The notes: generated from the sequence alone by a model not told the origin. 8,540 nt of DNA from Syntrophobacter sp. SbD2 (GCA_900290385.1 OMSV01000009.1:1-8540); one strand, 5' to 3'; shown: positions 1-5,720, counted from the first letter of the stretch. A program made the numbers and translations.

Positions 1-69
1 AAAAACTATGTCAGCGAATTTACAACGTTTTTTCTTCTGAACTGATAATGACCGGATCAGAGTTCAGGG

Positions 70-345
70 GTGACATACGTTTATCATTGGCTTGATGACG
101 GTGTACCAAGTACAAGTAGCGTTACTATTCGTGGAGATGACGTTGGCCTTAATGTAGCTAATAAAAGTGGCGTATTTCCTAATATGCTACACTGTAAAAT
201 AATCAATAAACGCACAGAAGGGACATTATTGATCCTTGAAACGGATGGCTGCGGATCTACCGGTGTCCGTGATCGCAACATGTATATTCAAGGGAATACC
301 CTTAAAATGCCTCTATTTATCCCAGCTCCCCTTACACGTGAGTGA
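70..345 (+). CDS. unrecognised 91-residue ORF, A+T-rich, start uncertain
   Basis: I do not recognise this protein and assign no function. A GTG at 70 is the first possible start after an in-frame TGA at 49-51, but nothing before it looks like a good ribosome binding site, so the 5' end may be wrong or the ORF may be the tail of a broken gene. The product has no signal peptide or membrane segment. It is rich in Gly, Asn, Thr and Val, reads like beta-strand sequence (a YVYHWLDDG stretch near the start) and has two cysteines. Hand counts give about 40% G+C at 121-180 and 30% at 181-240, against about 57% in a row of pyrE, so it may have been acquired by transfer. Positions 1-69 are stopped in all three plus frames before or soon after this start. 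The frame opening at base 3 runs to about 95 and overlaps the ORF start, which would fit an old frameshift. Whether the gene is real is uncertain. Confidence 0.4.
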   Translation: MTYVYHWLDDGVPSTSSVTIRGDDVGLNVANKSGVFPNMLHCKIINKRTEGTLLILETDGCGSTGVRDRNMYIQGNTLKMPLFIPAPLTRE

Positions 346-456
346 TAGAAACTTAATTCGCACCTTAGACTCGACATGCGGAGGTATTAATTTCGTGGCA
401 GCCTTCTGGAGAGGGGGCGACGCTCCGCGAGTGAGGTTCTGAGACAGGAGGAGAAG
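346..456. other. short intergenic region upstream of the secreted protein gene
   Basis: This is 111 bases without a convincing gene. The last bases hold the ribosome binding site of the next gene. A GGAGG near 379-383 is followed ten bases later by a GTG (394-396) that opens a 15-codon reading frame ending at the TGA at 440-442. It could be a leader peptide, but the spacing is long and I do not call it. I saw no convincing -35/-10 pair. Confidence 0.4.
446..451 (+). promoter_or_regulatory. strong ribosome binding site (AGGAGG)
   Basis: A perfect AGGAGG lies five bases before the ATG at 457. It fixes the start of the small secreted protein and suggests that the gene is actively translated. 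Confidence 0.8.
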
Positions 457-810
457 ATGAAAAGGAAAAGTTCAATTCTGGTTTCACTGTCAATTGTATT
501 TATGCTCTTAACTATCAATACCGGATTAACTTTGGCAGGGGATTGTGGTGAGCGCTGGGGTGGGCCGGCCGGCTCTCAGGATAAGTTGGTGCAAGACATA
601 CGAGCTTGTGTGCAGGAGGCGCGTATACGTGATGCTACTTTTACCGCATGGCCTGATCCACAGCGTTGTGCAATAACTACCAAGGCTGCCACTGCGAGCG
701 GGCAGTATGCGGCGGAGGTTGAATTTGATGGTTGTATGCATCAAGCCGGATTTACATATGTGAATCAGGAACGTGGACCGGGACCCTCGGGTCAGGCGTT
801 CCCCAGGTGA
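457..810 (+). CDS. small secreted four-cysteine protein, function unknown
   Basis: The 117-residue product is not one I recognise by name. Residues 1-27 form a classical Sec signal peptide: Lys/Arg at positions 2-4, a hydrophobic core at about 7-20, and a cleavage site after LTLA. No cysteine sits at +1, so this is a soluble periplasmic or secreted protein rather than a lipoprotein. The mature chain of about 90 residues has cysteines at 30, 51, 71 and 93, which could form two disulfides. The 'ACVQEA' segment (50-55) and 'FDGCMHQAGF' (90-99) match a pattern common in small uncharacterised exported proteins: a Cys in a helix, then later F/Y-x-x-C-M-x-x-x-G-F/Y. The tail is rich in Gly and Pro. 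The start is set by the AGGAGG five bases upstream. The gene converges on the kinase pseudogene, with 93 bases between. The coding call is firm; the role is unknown. Confidence 0.82.
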   Translation: MKRKSSILVSLSIVFMLLTINTGLTLAGDCGERWGGPAGSQDKLVQDIRACVQEARIRDATFTAWPDPQRCAITTKAATASGQYAAEVEFDGCMHQAGFTYVNQERGPGPSGQAFPR

Positions 811-1071
811 CCATTGTGTGCATGATGACGAAGGAAAGGCGGCGGAAGGAAGAGGAACCGTTCTTTGCGCAGTATCTCTTGCTGTTTCTTTATGATCCAA
901 TTCTTAGGCCGAATGGTCCAGGACATGTCTGACTTTTGCCGCAAAATCATTACTGCGGAAAGGTTTCTGAATGAAATTCACCCCTTCGTCCAGAATGCCG
1001 CGATGGGCTATAACGTCGGCGGTATAGCCCGACATATACAGGTGCTTGAGGTTGGGGCGAATGGCGGCAAG

Positions 1072-1092
1072 CCGTTCTGAGATCGTGTCGTT
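1072..1092 (-). other. in-frame deletion junction: ATPase domain and half the receiver lost
   Basis: On the minus strand the reading frame passes from LDLNDTI, which in related kinases leads into the HATPase domain, directly into SERLAAIRPNLK, which in related kinases follows the receiver's phospho-Asp loop. The junction lies close to codon 332/333 (about 1080) and keeps the frame. From the usual domain sizes I infer a loss of about 200 or more codons. This kinase type needs the missing parts to bind ATP and to accept phosphate. Confidence 0.8.
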
Positions 1093-2073
1093 CAAATCCA
1101 GCATCTTCGGAATGGCCGTCTGTTTGCGGGCAAATGCCAGCAGTTGCCGTGTAAAGTCCGCTGAACGCAGGTCGGCTTTGAGGATTTCATCGAGTTTGTA
1201 CCGGAGTTTGTCAGGGGAAACGTCAAGTTCCAGGGCCAATTCCGCCCGGCCGATGATCACACACAGCATGTTGTTGAAATCGTGAGCTACACCACCTGCC
1301 AGCCGTCCCACCGATTTCATTTTCTGGGCCTGGAACAGTTGTTCCTCAAGTCTTTTTCTTTCCTCTTCTCCCCGCTTGCGCTCGGTGATGTCATGCGTAA
1401 GGCCCAACATATACTGCTGCCCGGCCATCTCGATCACCTCCGCCCAGATGATCACATCCAGGATCTCACCGGATTTCCTGCGGAACCTGGTTTCAAAGTC
1501 CTGCAGCCTGCGTTGCTCTTGCAGTGTATTGAGCATCTTAAGCCGGTCTTCAGGATTAGCCCATACTGCCAGATCCAACGAGCTGTGGCCGATTACCTCC
1601 TCGCGTGTGTAGCCGGATAAGCTCACGAACGCATCATTGATGTCGACCAATTGGCCGTCGCTCAAGCGGGATAAACTGGTGGCGACGGGACTGACGCGAA
1701 AGAACCTGGAGAAACGTTCCTCGCTCTCTCGCAATGCATCTTCGGCGAGCTTGCGCCCGGTAATATCCCGTATGGATTCGATCGCACCGGCTACATTTCC
1801 CTGCTCATCGAACAGGGCGCTAGCCACACCCCACAGATATGCTCCCTTTCCTCCATAGGCCTTTGGTGCATATGCTTCGGATACGATGGCGCCGCCAACT
1901 GTTGAAACGGAGTCATAGTGCTTCACTTTTTCATCTTCACTTGCAAACATAAGGTCGATCAGTAGCGGTCTCCTGATTCCAAAAAAAGGCAAGGAATACT
2001 CGAAATCGTCCTTGCCAATCATCTTATCCTTTGAGATTCCGCTTATTTCTTCCATGGCGCGATTCCAGGCGAT

Positions 2074-2085
2074 CACTTTTCCTTA
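2074..2085 (-). other. in-frame TAA followed by a possible GTG restart
   Basis: On the minus strand the first PAS domain reads FVINN, then TAA (2085-2083), then GKVIAWN in the same frame. In relatives this position often holds an acidic residue, so a single G-to-T change in GAA would explain it. The stop overlaps an AAGGA, with a GTG three bases further on, so re-initiation is conceivable although the spacing is short. Confidence 0.75.
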
Positions 2086-2265
2086 GTTATTGATAACGAA
2101 TGTCGGATCCGGGAAGAATTCAATTATGTCGGCCAATTGACGTTGCGATCTCCGCAGAGCTTCCTCTGCCTGCTTACGCTCAATATCCCGCATCTCAACC
2201 AGCGATGCCATGGCGTCAAATGATTTTGCCAACTGGCCAACTTCGTCAGAGGAGTGCGGCAAACC

Positions 2266-2290
2266 TGTTCGTATCCACATCTCCCTCATA
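2266..2290 (-). other. frame change inside the HAMP remnant
   Basis: The Cache frame reads TYEGDVD up to 2273. The HAMP text continues as RTGLPH from 2271 in a different frame, with one odd base at 2272. A HAMP domain of this type commonly reads G-E-G-D-x-x-A-R-T-G-L-P, so the two halves meet within one motif. The second half of the Cache domain, the second membrane helix and the first HAMP helix are missing before this point. I infer a larger deletion plus a small indel here. Confidence 0.7.
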
Positions 2291-2443
2291 TGTTCCCAGT
2301 TCACGTTTACTGCCCGATACCCGTTTGAAAGACTCGATGGGGATAGGGGAGCCCGCAGGAATTGCGTTGTTTTTAGGAAAACGAAACAGGCGCAGCCCTT
2401 TGTGATCCGTAATGACAAATACGGAGTCCTCGGGCAGATTCAC

Positions 2444-2617
2444 CTTTCAATGGGTTCCCCCTCGCTATTCCCAGGGCGGCACGTAGCGGAGCGTAGGGGT
2501 CGCGGGTTGTATTACGCCTTCTGGGCGGGAAAATCCAGACCATAGGTACTAATTTGCCGGTTGAGCGGAAATTTTCCCATTTGAGGTTGCAGTTAAAGTC
2601 AAGTCCAGGTGAATCGC
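2444..2617. other. gene-free stretch between kinase remnant and cupin gene
   Basis: These 174 bases have no gene I can support. The kinase reading frame ends abruptly here: an in-frame TGA lies at 2449-2447 on the minus strand and I see no kinase text beyond it. Around 2550-2606 there is an imperfect direct repeat (ATTTGCCGGTTGAG, then ATTTGAGGTTGCAG) flanking an A/T-rich GGAAATTTTCC. That arrangement is loosely like the repeated ends of IS21-family elements, but no transposase text is present. Positions 2474-2505 are GC-rich without an obvious function. Confidence 0.35.
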
Positions 2618-3130
2618 TTATTCCCTTGTGAACTTTTCAATGATTTCCGGGTGTTGAGGATACGTGGCCAGCAACTTCGCCCGCACGGCAATCTCCATGT
2701 CCTCATACTCAAATCCGGGCGCAACCGTGCACCCGACCAGAGTGAACAGTCCCGGGCCACGCTGTTCGGCCGCAAACCAGTTCCCGGCCTCTATCGCCAC
2801 CTGGAAAGACTCTCCTTTGTTGAAATTGGGTCCCAGCTTTTTTTCAACCAGACGACCATGTGGATCGAGTACGTAAATCGTAAGCGGGTCCCCTTCAAAA
2901 AAGCTCCAGATTTCGACGGATTTCAGCCTGTGGAAGGCGGAAAACTGGCCCTTTTCGAGTAGATAGTAAATGGAAGACACAATCGGCCGATTCCCGGTGA
3001 AACGGTCCGGGAGGCCCTGGCTGCCGATTTGCTCCGATGCGCGGAAAGCCGGGGCGAAGCAGCCACCCTCAGGGTGTTGGGCAAGGTTCAGCTTTTCGAT
3101 CCAGTAGCCCGCGTTGCGTTCAGGTCGCAT
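2618..3130 (-). CDS. cupin domain protein of the DUF985 (Cupin_5) family
   Basis: This 170-residue protein is a single-domain cupin of the DUF985/Cupin_5 type. It shows the family's landmarks in order: HPEGG near residues 19-23 with the following FRASE, 'IVSSIYYLLEKGQFSAFHRL' at 50-69, the EIW segment at 73-75 then FFEGDPL, GNWFAAE at 116-122, and 'LVGCTVAPGFEYEDME' at 131-146. Length is normal for the family, so the gene looks intact. These proteins are small beta-barrels, sometimes named sugar-epimerase-like from their fold. The substrate is not settled, so no reaction is assigned. As I recall the family, the residue after EIW is usually His; here it is Ser77. I chose ATG at 3130 because GGAGG sits five bases before it; a TTG four codons upstream overlaps that site. 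The gene follows a terminator-like hairpin and so is probably transcribed alone. Confidence 0.9.
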   Translation of the reverse strand: MRPERNAGYWIEKLNLAQHPEGGCFAPAFRASEQIGSQGLPDRFTGNRPIVSSIYYLLEKGQFSAFHRLKSVEIWSFFEGDPLTIYVLDPHGRLVEKKLGPNFNKGESFQVAIEAGNWFAAEQRGPGLFTLVGCTVAPGFEYEDMEIAVRAKLLATYPQHPEIIEKFTRE

Positions 3131-3135
3131 CGTTG

Positions 3136-3140
3136 CCTCC
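3136..3140 (-). promoter_or_regulatory. ribosome binding site that decides the cupin start
   Basis: GGAGG on the minus strand lies five bases before the ATG at 3130. The longer in-frame alternative, TTG at 3142, would place this motif inside the coding region, so the ATG is preferred. Confidence 0.7.
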
Positions 3141-3152
3141 AAAAGAAAATGA

Positions 3153-3181
3153 GCCGCGTTTGCATTCTATCAAAACGCGGC
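3153..3181 (-). terminator. possible rho-independent terminator
   Basis: A perfect 9-bp inverted repeat (GCCGCGTTT / AAACGCGGC) encloses an 11-base loop. On the minus strand it is followed by a T-rich run (TCATTTTCTTTT). It lies downstream of the 123-residue gene and directly before the cupin ribosome binding site, where it would separate the two transcripts. The T-run is interrupted, and the hairpin could also act on the cupin leader. Confidence 0.55.
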
Positions 3182-3269
3182 CCATTCGCCAGGAGGTAAT
3201 GAGGACCATGACCCCCCTCTCTATGTAACCCGGACTACGCCGGTTTTTTTCCCATTGCCGATGATGCTC

Positions 3270-3641
3270 TCAGTTCTGGTCCGCCTTCATCTGTTCGGCT
3301 CGTGCGGTTGTGTGGCCGTGGAATTCGGCATCGCTCATCTTGCCCTCGACGTAATCGCTCCATTCTCCGAAATTGCTGAAGAAGCAGGCATCCATGTCAA
3401 GATCTTCACAGATTTTCCTGTAAATCCTGTTCGCCTTCTTGGCGCGTTCTCGGATCAGCTTTTTTTCTTCCGAGAATTTTTCCCCCCCGTCCTTATCCGA
3501 GAGGTGTTTCCCGAAGGTTTGCGAGTACTGCGACTCGAAACTTCTTCTGGCCTGTTCATCCATAGGATTTTGACCCATATCACCGGTGGCGAAAGGGGAA
3601 CAGGTCACCCTGAGTTCGTCTCTTTCAAATTTATTAGCCAT
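3270..3641 (-). CDS. uncharacterised 123-residue charged protein
   Basis: I do not recognise this family. The frame stays open upstream to 3803, but the ATG at 3641 (MANKFERDEL...) is preferred because a GGGAG lies six bases before it and the upstream 54 residues are mostly low-complexity Phe/Leu-rich text. The product has no signal peptide or membrane segment and is probably cytoplasmic. Residues 1-20 contain a DELRVTCSPF stretch. Residues about 28-75 are strongly charged and predicted helical, including 'EEKKLIRERAKKANRIYRK' at 58-76. Residues 78-105 hold an acidic and aromatic segment ('LDMDACFFSNFGEWSDYVEG' at 81-100). It has three cysteines or fewer and no metal-binding pattern. About 190 bases separate it from pyrE, so it probably has its own promoter. 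Its base composition matches its neighbours. The coding call is good, the function unknown. Confidence 0.72.
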   Translation of the reverse strand: MANKFERDELRVTCSPFATGDMGQNPMDEQARRSFESQYSQTFGKHLSDKDGGEKFSEEKKLIRERAKKANRIYRKICEDLDMDACFFSNFGEWSDYVEGKMSDAEFHGHTTARAEQMKADQN

Positions 3642-3773
3642 ATCAGTCTCCCGGACCTCTAAATAAGTAATAACCGGCGGCCCAGGCTCAGATAAGGCCG
3701 GACGGAACTTTCTTTGTCGAAAGATAACCACTATTGATTTCAGATAAAGAGCAGGGTGGAAAAAAAACGAGAA

Positions 3774-3791
3774 GCAAGATGCAAGATGCAA
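3774..3791. repeat. short heptamer tandem repeat (GCAAGAT, about 2.6 copies)
   Basis: GCAAGAT GCAAGAT GCAA runs without mismatch in the gap between pyrE and the 123-residue gene. It is short enough to be chance, but a second, different 7-base repeat occurs at 5558-5580, also between genes. Confidence 0.6.
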
Positions 3792-3830
3792 AAAGGAAAA
3801 CAAAACGGTTCTATTTCCGCCTCCCGCTCC

Positions 3831-4427
3831 TTATCTGCGCGCCGCGCGGTACATTTGCATGACTTCGTCGCGAGTGACGAGGGCTTTGAAGTAGGGGACC
3901 TGTTTTTGAATATTTTCGCGGCCGTTCATTTCCTGCCGGTCAACGAGGGCGAGGACGCCGGCAATTTCGAGTCCGGCCTGTCTGCACGCTGAAATGGCTT
4001 GCAGGGTTGAACCGCCGGTGGTGACCACGTCGTCGACTACAGCAACGCGGTCTCCCGGTTTCACCTTTCCTTCTATTGGGGCGATTATTCCATGGTCTTT
4101 GCTGGTTTTTCTCACAATGAATGACTGGATGGGCCGGCCTCTTAGCCATGAACTATAGGCGGTTGCATTCGCAATGGCGTCTGCCCCCAGGGTGAGCCCT
4201 CCAACGGCGTTAATTTGGAGGTCCATGAGCGCCTCGAAAACCAGGTTTCCGATCAGGTATTGGCCCTCCGGGTCGAGAGTGACTCGCTTGCAGTTAAAGT
4301 AAAACCGACTCGTTCCACCGTGCGTCAGCTTGAATCCGGCGGTTTCCGAATATTGGAAGCTATATTCCAGGATAAGTTCCAGCAGCCGTTCGCGCATTTT
4401 TGTGATATCTGGGATTTGAGTTTCCAT
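3831..4427 (-). CDS. pyrE: orotate phosphoribosyltransferase
   Basis: PyrE joins orotate to PRPP to give orotidine 5'-phosphate and pyrophosphate, the fifth step of pyrimidine synthesis, in the cytoplasm. The 198-residue length is usual. The PRPP-binding signature of type I phosphoribosyltransferases is intact at residues 128-141 ('VAVVDDVVTTGGST'), with its two adjacent aspartates. The flexible catalytic-loop segment RKTSKDHG is at 106-113, and the 'HGGTSRFYFNCKRVTLDPEG' stretch at 36-55 is where the family binds orotate. The GGLTLGADAIA segment (76-86) is also typical. I chose ATG 4427, which has an AGGA seven bases upstream. It lies 45 bases downstream of the radical SAM gene on the same strand, so the two are probably co-transcribed. 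No pyrimidine attenuator is evident in that gap. No other pyr gene is in the window. Confidence 0.96.
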   Translation of the reverse strand: METQIPDITKMRERLLELILEYSFQYSETAGFKLTHGGTSRFYFNCKRVTLDPEGQYLIGNLVFEALMDLQINAVGGLTLGADAIANATAYSSWLRGRPIQSFIVRKTSKDHGIIAPIEGKVKPGDRVAVVDDVVTTGGSTLQAISACRQAGLEIAGVLALVDRQEMNGRENIQKQVPYFKALVTRDEVMQMYRAARR

Positions 4428-4472
4428 TGAGTTTTCCTGACAAAAGAGCGTTAATCCGATGAAAAGGGGAAT

Positions 4473-5384
4473 TTAACGGTAGTTTTTTCCCTGATACAGC
4501 CCGTTATTGTCCATATATGCCCGAACGGCTTCAAGATTGCGCTGCTTATCGAGCGCCCAGGCCGGCGACACAAGCTCTTCGGGGTGCGGGTCTCCGGTCA
4601 GCCTCTGAATAATGATATGCGGGGGCAGGAGCGCAAGGAATTCTCCGACAGCGGCGGCGTAAGCCTCGCGGGAAAGACACGAGTACTCGCCGGAGCGGTA
4701 CATCTCATCGAGAGCAGTTCCCCTGATCACGTAGAGTAGATGTATTTTTACGGCCTGGACGTCCTGGAGGGCGAGAAATCTAGCCGTATGGAGCATATCT
4801 TCGGTGTTCTCATCGGGAAGGCCGAGTATTACATGCGCGCAAACGGGGATTTTTCTGGCACGGGTACGTTTGACGGCGTCGATGAAAGCCGCCACGCAGT
4901 GCCCGCGGCGAATGTGCGCCAATGTCTCATCCTTTGCCGATTGCAATCCGTATTCCAACCAAATCAGTTTGTTTTCACCAAGCTGCGCCAGGTAGTCGAG
5001 GGTTTGATCGGCAACGCAGTCGGGGCGAGTGCCTATGCTGAGGCCCACAACATCGGGATCTGCGAGGGCTTCGCCGTAGAGGGCCGCCAGCCTGGGCAGA
5101 GGCGCATATGTGTTGGAAAATGACTGAAAATAGGCCATGAATTTCTTTGCCTTGTATTTCCGGGCGAGCCTTTCCTTACCGGTCCGGACTTGTTCGGAGA
5201 TGCCGGCAAAGCGCGCAGCTCCCGTTCCGGAACCCTTCTCGTTGCAGTATATGCAGCCCCCGCGTCCCACGGTCCCGTCGCGGTTCGGGCAGCCAAGGCC
5301 CGCATCCAGCGAAATCTTCTGAACACGGCAACCAAAGGTTTCGCGTAAGTAAGAATTGTAGTCTCGGTAGAGTCTGCCGGACAT
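4473..5384 (-). CDS. radical SAM protein of the YhcC / TIGR01212 family
   Basis: This 303-residue protein belongs to the radical SAM superfamily, which uses a [4Fe-4S] cluster to cleave S-adenosylmethionine. The likely cluster cysteines are C32, C44 and C47, spaced C-x11-C-x2-C, as in the YhcC/Elp3-like branch rather than the common C-x3-C-x2-C. Other family features are the RLYRDYNSYLRE N-terminus, 'FQSFSNTYAPL' near 87-97, GLSIGTRPDC near 114-123, 'WLEYGLQSAKDETL' near 142-155, and ICAHVILGLPDE-like text (here PVCAHVILGLPDE) near 181. The C-terminus 'IIIQRLTGDPHPEEL' is also typical. The length is normal, so it looks complete. The E. coli relative is YhcC; I know of no settled substrate. 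ATG 5384 has GGGG six bases upstream. It is probably the first gene of a unit with pyrE, reading away from the OmpA gene. Confidence 0.92.
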   Translation of the reverse strand: MSGRLYRDYNSYLRETFGCRVQKISLDAGLGCPNRDGTVGRGGCIYCNEKGSGTGAARFAGISEQVRTGKERLARKYKAKKFMAYFQSFSNTYAPLPRLAALYGEALADPDVVGLSIGTRPDCVADQTLDYLAQLGENKLIWLEYGLQSAKDETLAHIRRGHCVAAFIDAVKRTRARKIPVCAHVILGLPDENTEDMLHTARFLALQDVQAVKIHLLYVIRGTALDEMYRSGEYSCLSREAYAAAVGEFLALLPPHIIIQRLTGDPHPEELVSPAWALDKQRNLEAVRAYMDNNGLYQGKNYR

Positions 5385-5446
5385 TCAAATCCCCAAATCT
5401 TTACAAACAAGCCTGACATCCGGGGACAAAGGTAGCATTTTTTTTG

Positions 5447-5474
5447 TGATTTCATCTACAAAAGATTGAAATCA
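5447..5474. promoter_or_regulatory. 8+8 inverted repeat, possible operator
   Basis: TGATTTCA and TGAAATCA form a perfect 8-bp inverted repeat around a 12-base spacer, about 63-90 bases before the radical SAM start. The position and the symmetry suit a dimeric regulator's binding site. It is not a plus-strand terminator, because the T-run (5438-5445) comes before the repeat on that strand. Confidence 0.4.
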
Positions 5475-5507
5475 TACTCCTTTGACTTGAAACGCGCCGG
5501 TTTGCCT

Positions 5508-5548
5508 CACGAAGATCAGGGGGCAGATTCCAATGTCTGCACCTCGTG
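5508..5548. other. possible two-part stem-loop
   Basis: CACGA (5508-5512) pairs with TCGTG (5544-5548), and inside it GCAGA (5523-5527) pairs with TCTGC (5536-5540) around an 8-base loop. The internal loop is uneven (10 and 3 bases), so stability is doubtful. It could be a dispersed repeat unit or a structured leader. Confidence 0.3.
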
Positions 5549-5557
5549 AAGCGTAGA

Positions 5558-5580
5558 AGGACTGAGGACTGAGGACTGAG
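5558..5580. repeat. heptamer tandem repeat (GGACTGA, about 3.3 copies)
   Basis: Three perfect copies of GGACTGA plus flanking matches run from 5558 to 5580. Seven-base tandem repeats between genes are known as STRR elements in cyanobacteria, and similar arrays occur elsewhere. They are prone to change copy number by slippage. Confidence 0.8.
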
Positions 5581-5623
5581 CAAAATCGGAGGCCGGCCGC
5601 TCATTCTCGACAGACCGCCCACA

Positions 5624-5651
5624 CACCCGCGAGACGGGGCTGGGGCGGGTG
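5624..5651. repeat. GC-rich inverted repeat
   Basis: CACCCGC and GCGGGTG form a 7-bp inverted repeat with a 14-base loop. No T-run follows on either strand, so it is not a clear terminator. It lies about 70 bases before the OmpA start and could affect the leader of that mRNA. Confidence 0.35.
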
Positions 5652-5707
5652 GTGTCAATCCCGGCTTGCTTTAACTGTGTGATTATGTTATTGCTTCCGG
5701 CAAAATC

Positions 5708-5714
5708 AGGGGAG
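5708..5714 (+). promoter_or_regulatory. ribosome binding site fixing the OmpA lipoprotein start
   Basis: AGGGGAG lies six bases before the ATG at 5721. It supports that start over the longer open frame from 5649, whose extra 24 residues would spoil the signal peptide, and over ATG 5751. Confidence 0.7.
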
Positions 5715-5720
5715 TATTTG

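Larger units (their letters stand above)
904..2443 (-). pseudogene. decayed hybrid sensor histidine kinase (Cache-HAMP-PAS-PAS-HisKA-receiver)
   Basis: This is the remnant of a membrane-bound two-component sensor kinase, read right to left. Positions 2443-2275 encode part of an extracellular Cache-type sensor ('VFVITDHKGLRLFRFP'). Positions 2271-2200 or so, in another frame, encode the end of a HAMP domain ('RTGLPHSSDEVGQLAKSFDA'). A PAS domain follows, interrupted by TAA at 2085-2083. The longest open piece is 2076-904 (390 codons): rest of PAS1 with its PAC, PAS2 at about residues 119-230, a short coiled stretch, then HisKA with the phosphorylatable His265 (codon 1284-1282) in AHDFNN. After residue 332 the text jumps straight into the second half of a receiver domain ('MSGYTADV', then Lys371 in QKPF). 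The whole HATPase domain and the receiver's phospho-acceptor Asp are absent. The true N-terminus and both membrane helices are also missing. At least four separate lesions argue for a dead gene rather than one sequencing error. A shortened soluble protein from GTG 2076 remains possible. Confidence 0.88.
5385..5720. other. 336-base divergent intergenic region with several repeats
   Basis: This region separates the minus-strand radical SAM gene from the plus-strand OmpA gene and must hold both promoters. It contains an 8+8 inverted repeat (5447-5474), a possible two-part hairpin (5508-5548), a GGACTGA heptamer array (5558-5580), a GGCCGGCC palindrome near 5591 and a GC-rich inverted repeat (5624-5651). 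No reading frame in it looks coding. I saw no strong -35/-10 pair on either strand. Confidence 0.6.

Noticed and set aside
236..442. 68-codon plus-strand frame overlapping the first ORF
   Set aside because: It overlaps the 70-345 frame in another phase, its start has no ribosome binding site, and the text has no domain-like character. Its last 15 codons could be a leader peptide from GTG 394, but that is too weak to call.
526..900. 124-codon minus-strand frame opposite the secreted protein
   Set aside because: It lies antisense to a gene with a strong ribosome binding site and signal peptide, and its own text is Ser/Thr/Arg-rich shadow sequence.
2474..2520. tRNA-like T-arm text (GGTCGCGGGTTGTATTACGCC)
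   Set aside because: The fragment lacks a matching acceptor stem and anticodon arm, and TTGTATTA does not fit the conserved TTCGA loop.
2609..2962. 117-codon plus-strand frame across the cupin gene
   Set aside because: The opposite strand gives a full set of DUF985 cupin motifs, so this is an antisense shadow.
3228..3250. plus-strand hairpin CCGG-N6-CCGG followed by seven T
   Set aside because: It looks like a small terminator, but the stem is only 4 bp (longer with a mismatch) and no plus-strand gene lies before it.
3642..3803. 54-residue N-terminal extension of the 123-residue protein
   Set aside because: It includes a Phe-rich run opposite an A-run and the heptamer repeat region, and the ATG at 3641 has a better ribosome binding site.
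5649..5720. upstream extension of the OmpA lipoprotein
   Set aside because: The extra 24 residues would put a long hydrophobic and Cys-containing stretch before a standard lipoprotein signal, while ATG 5721 has a strong ribosome binding site.
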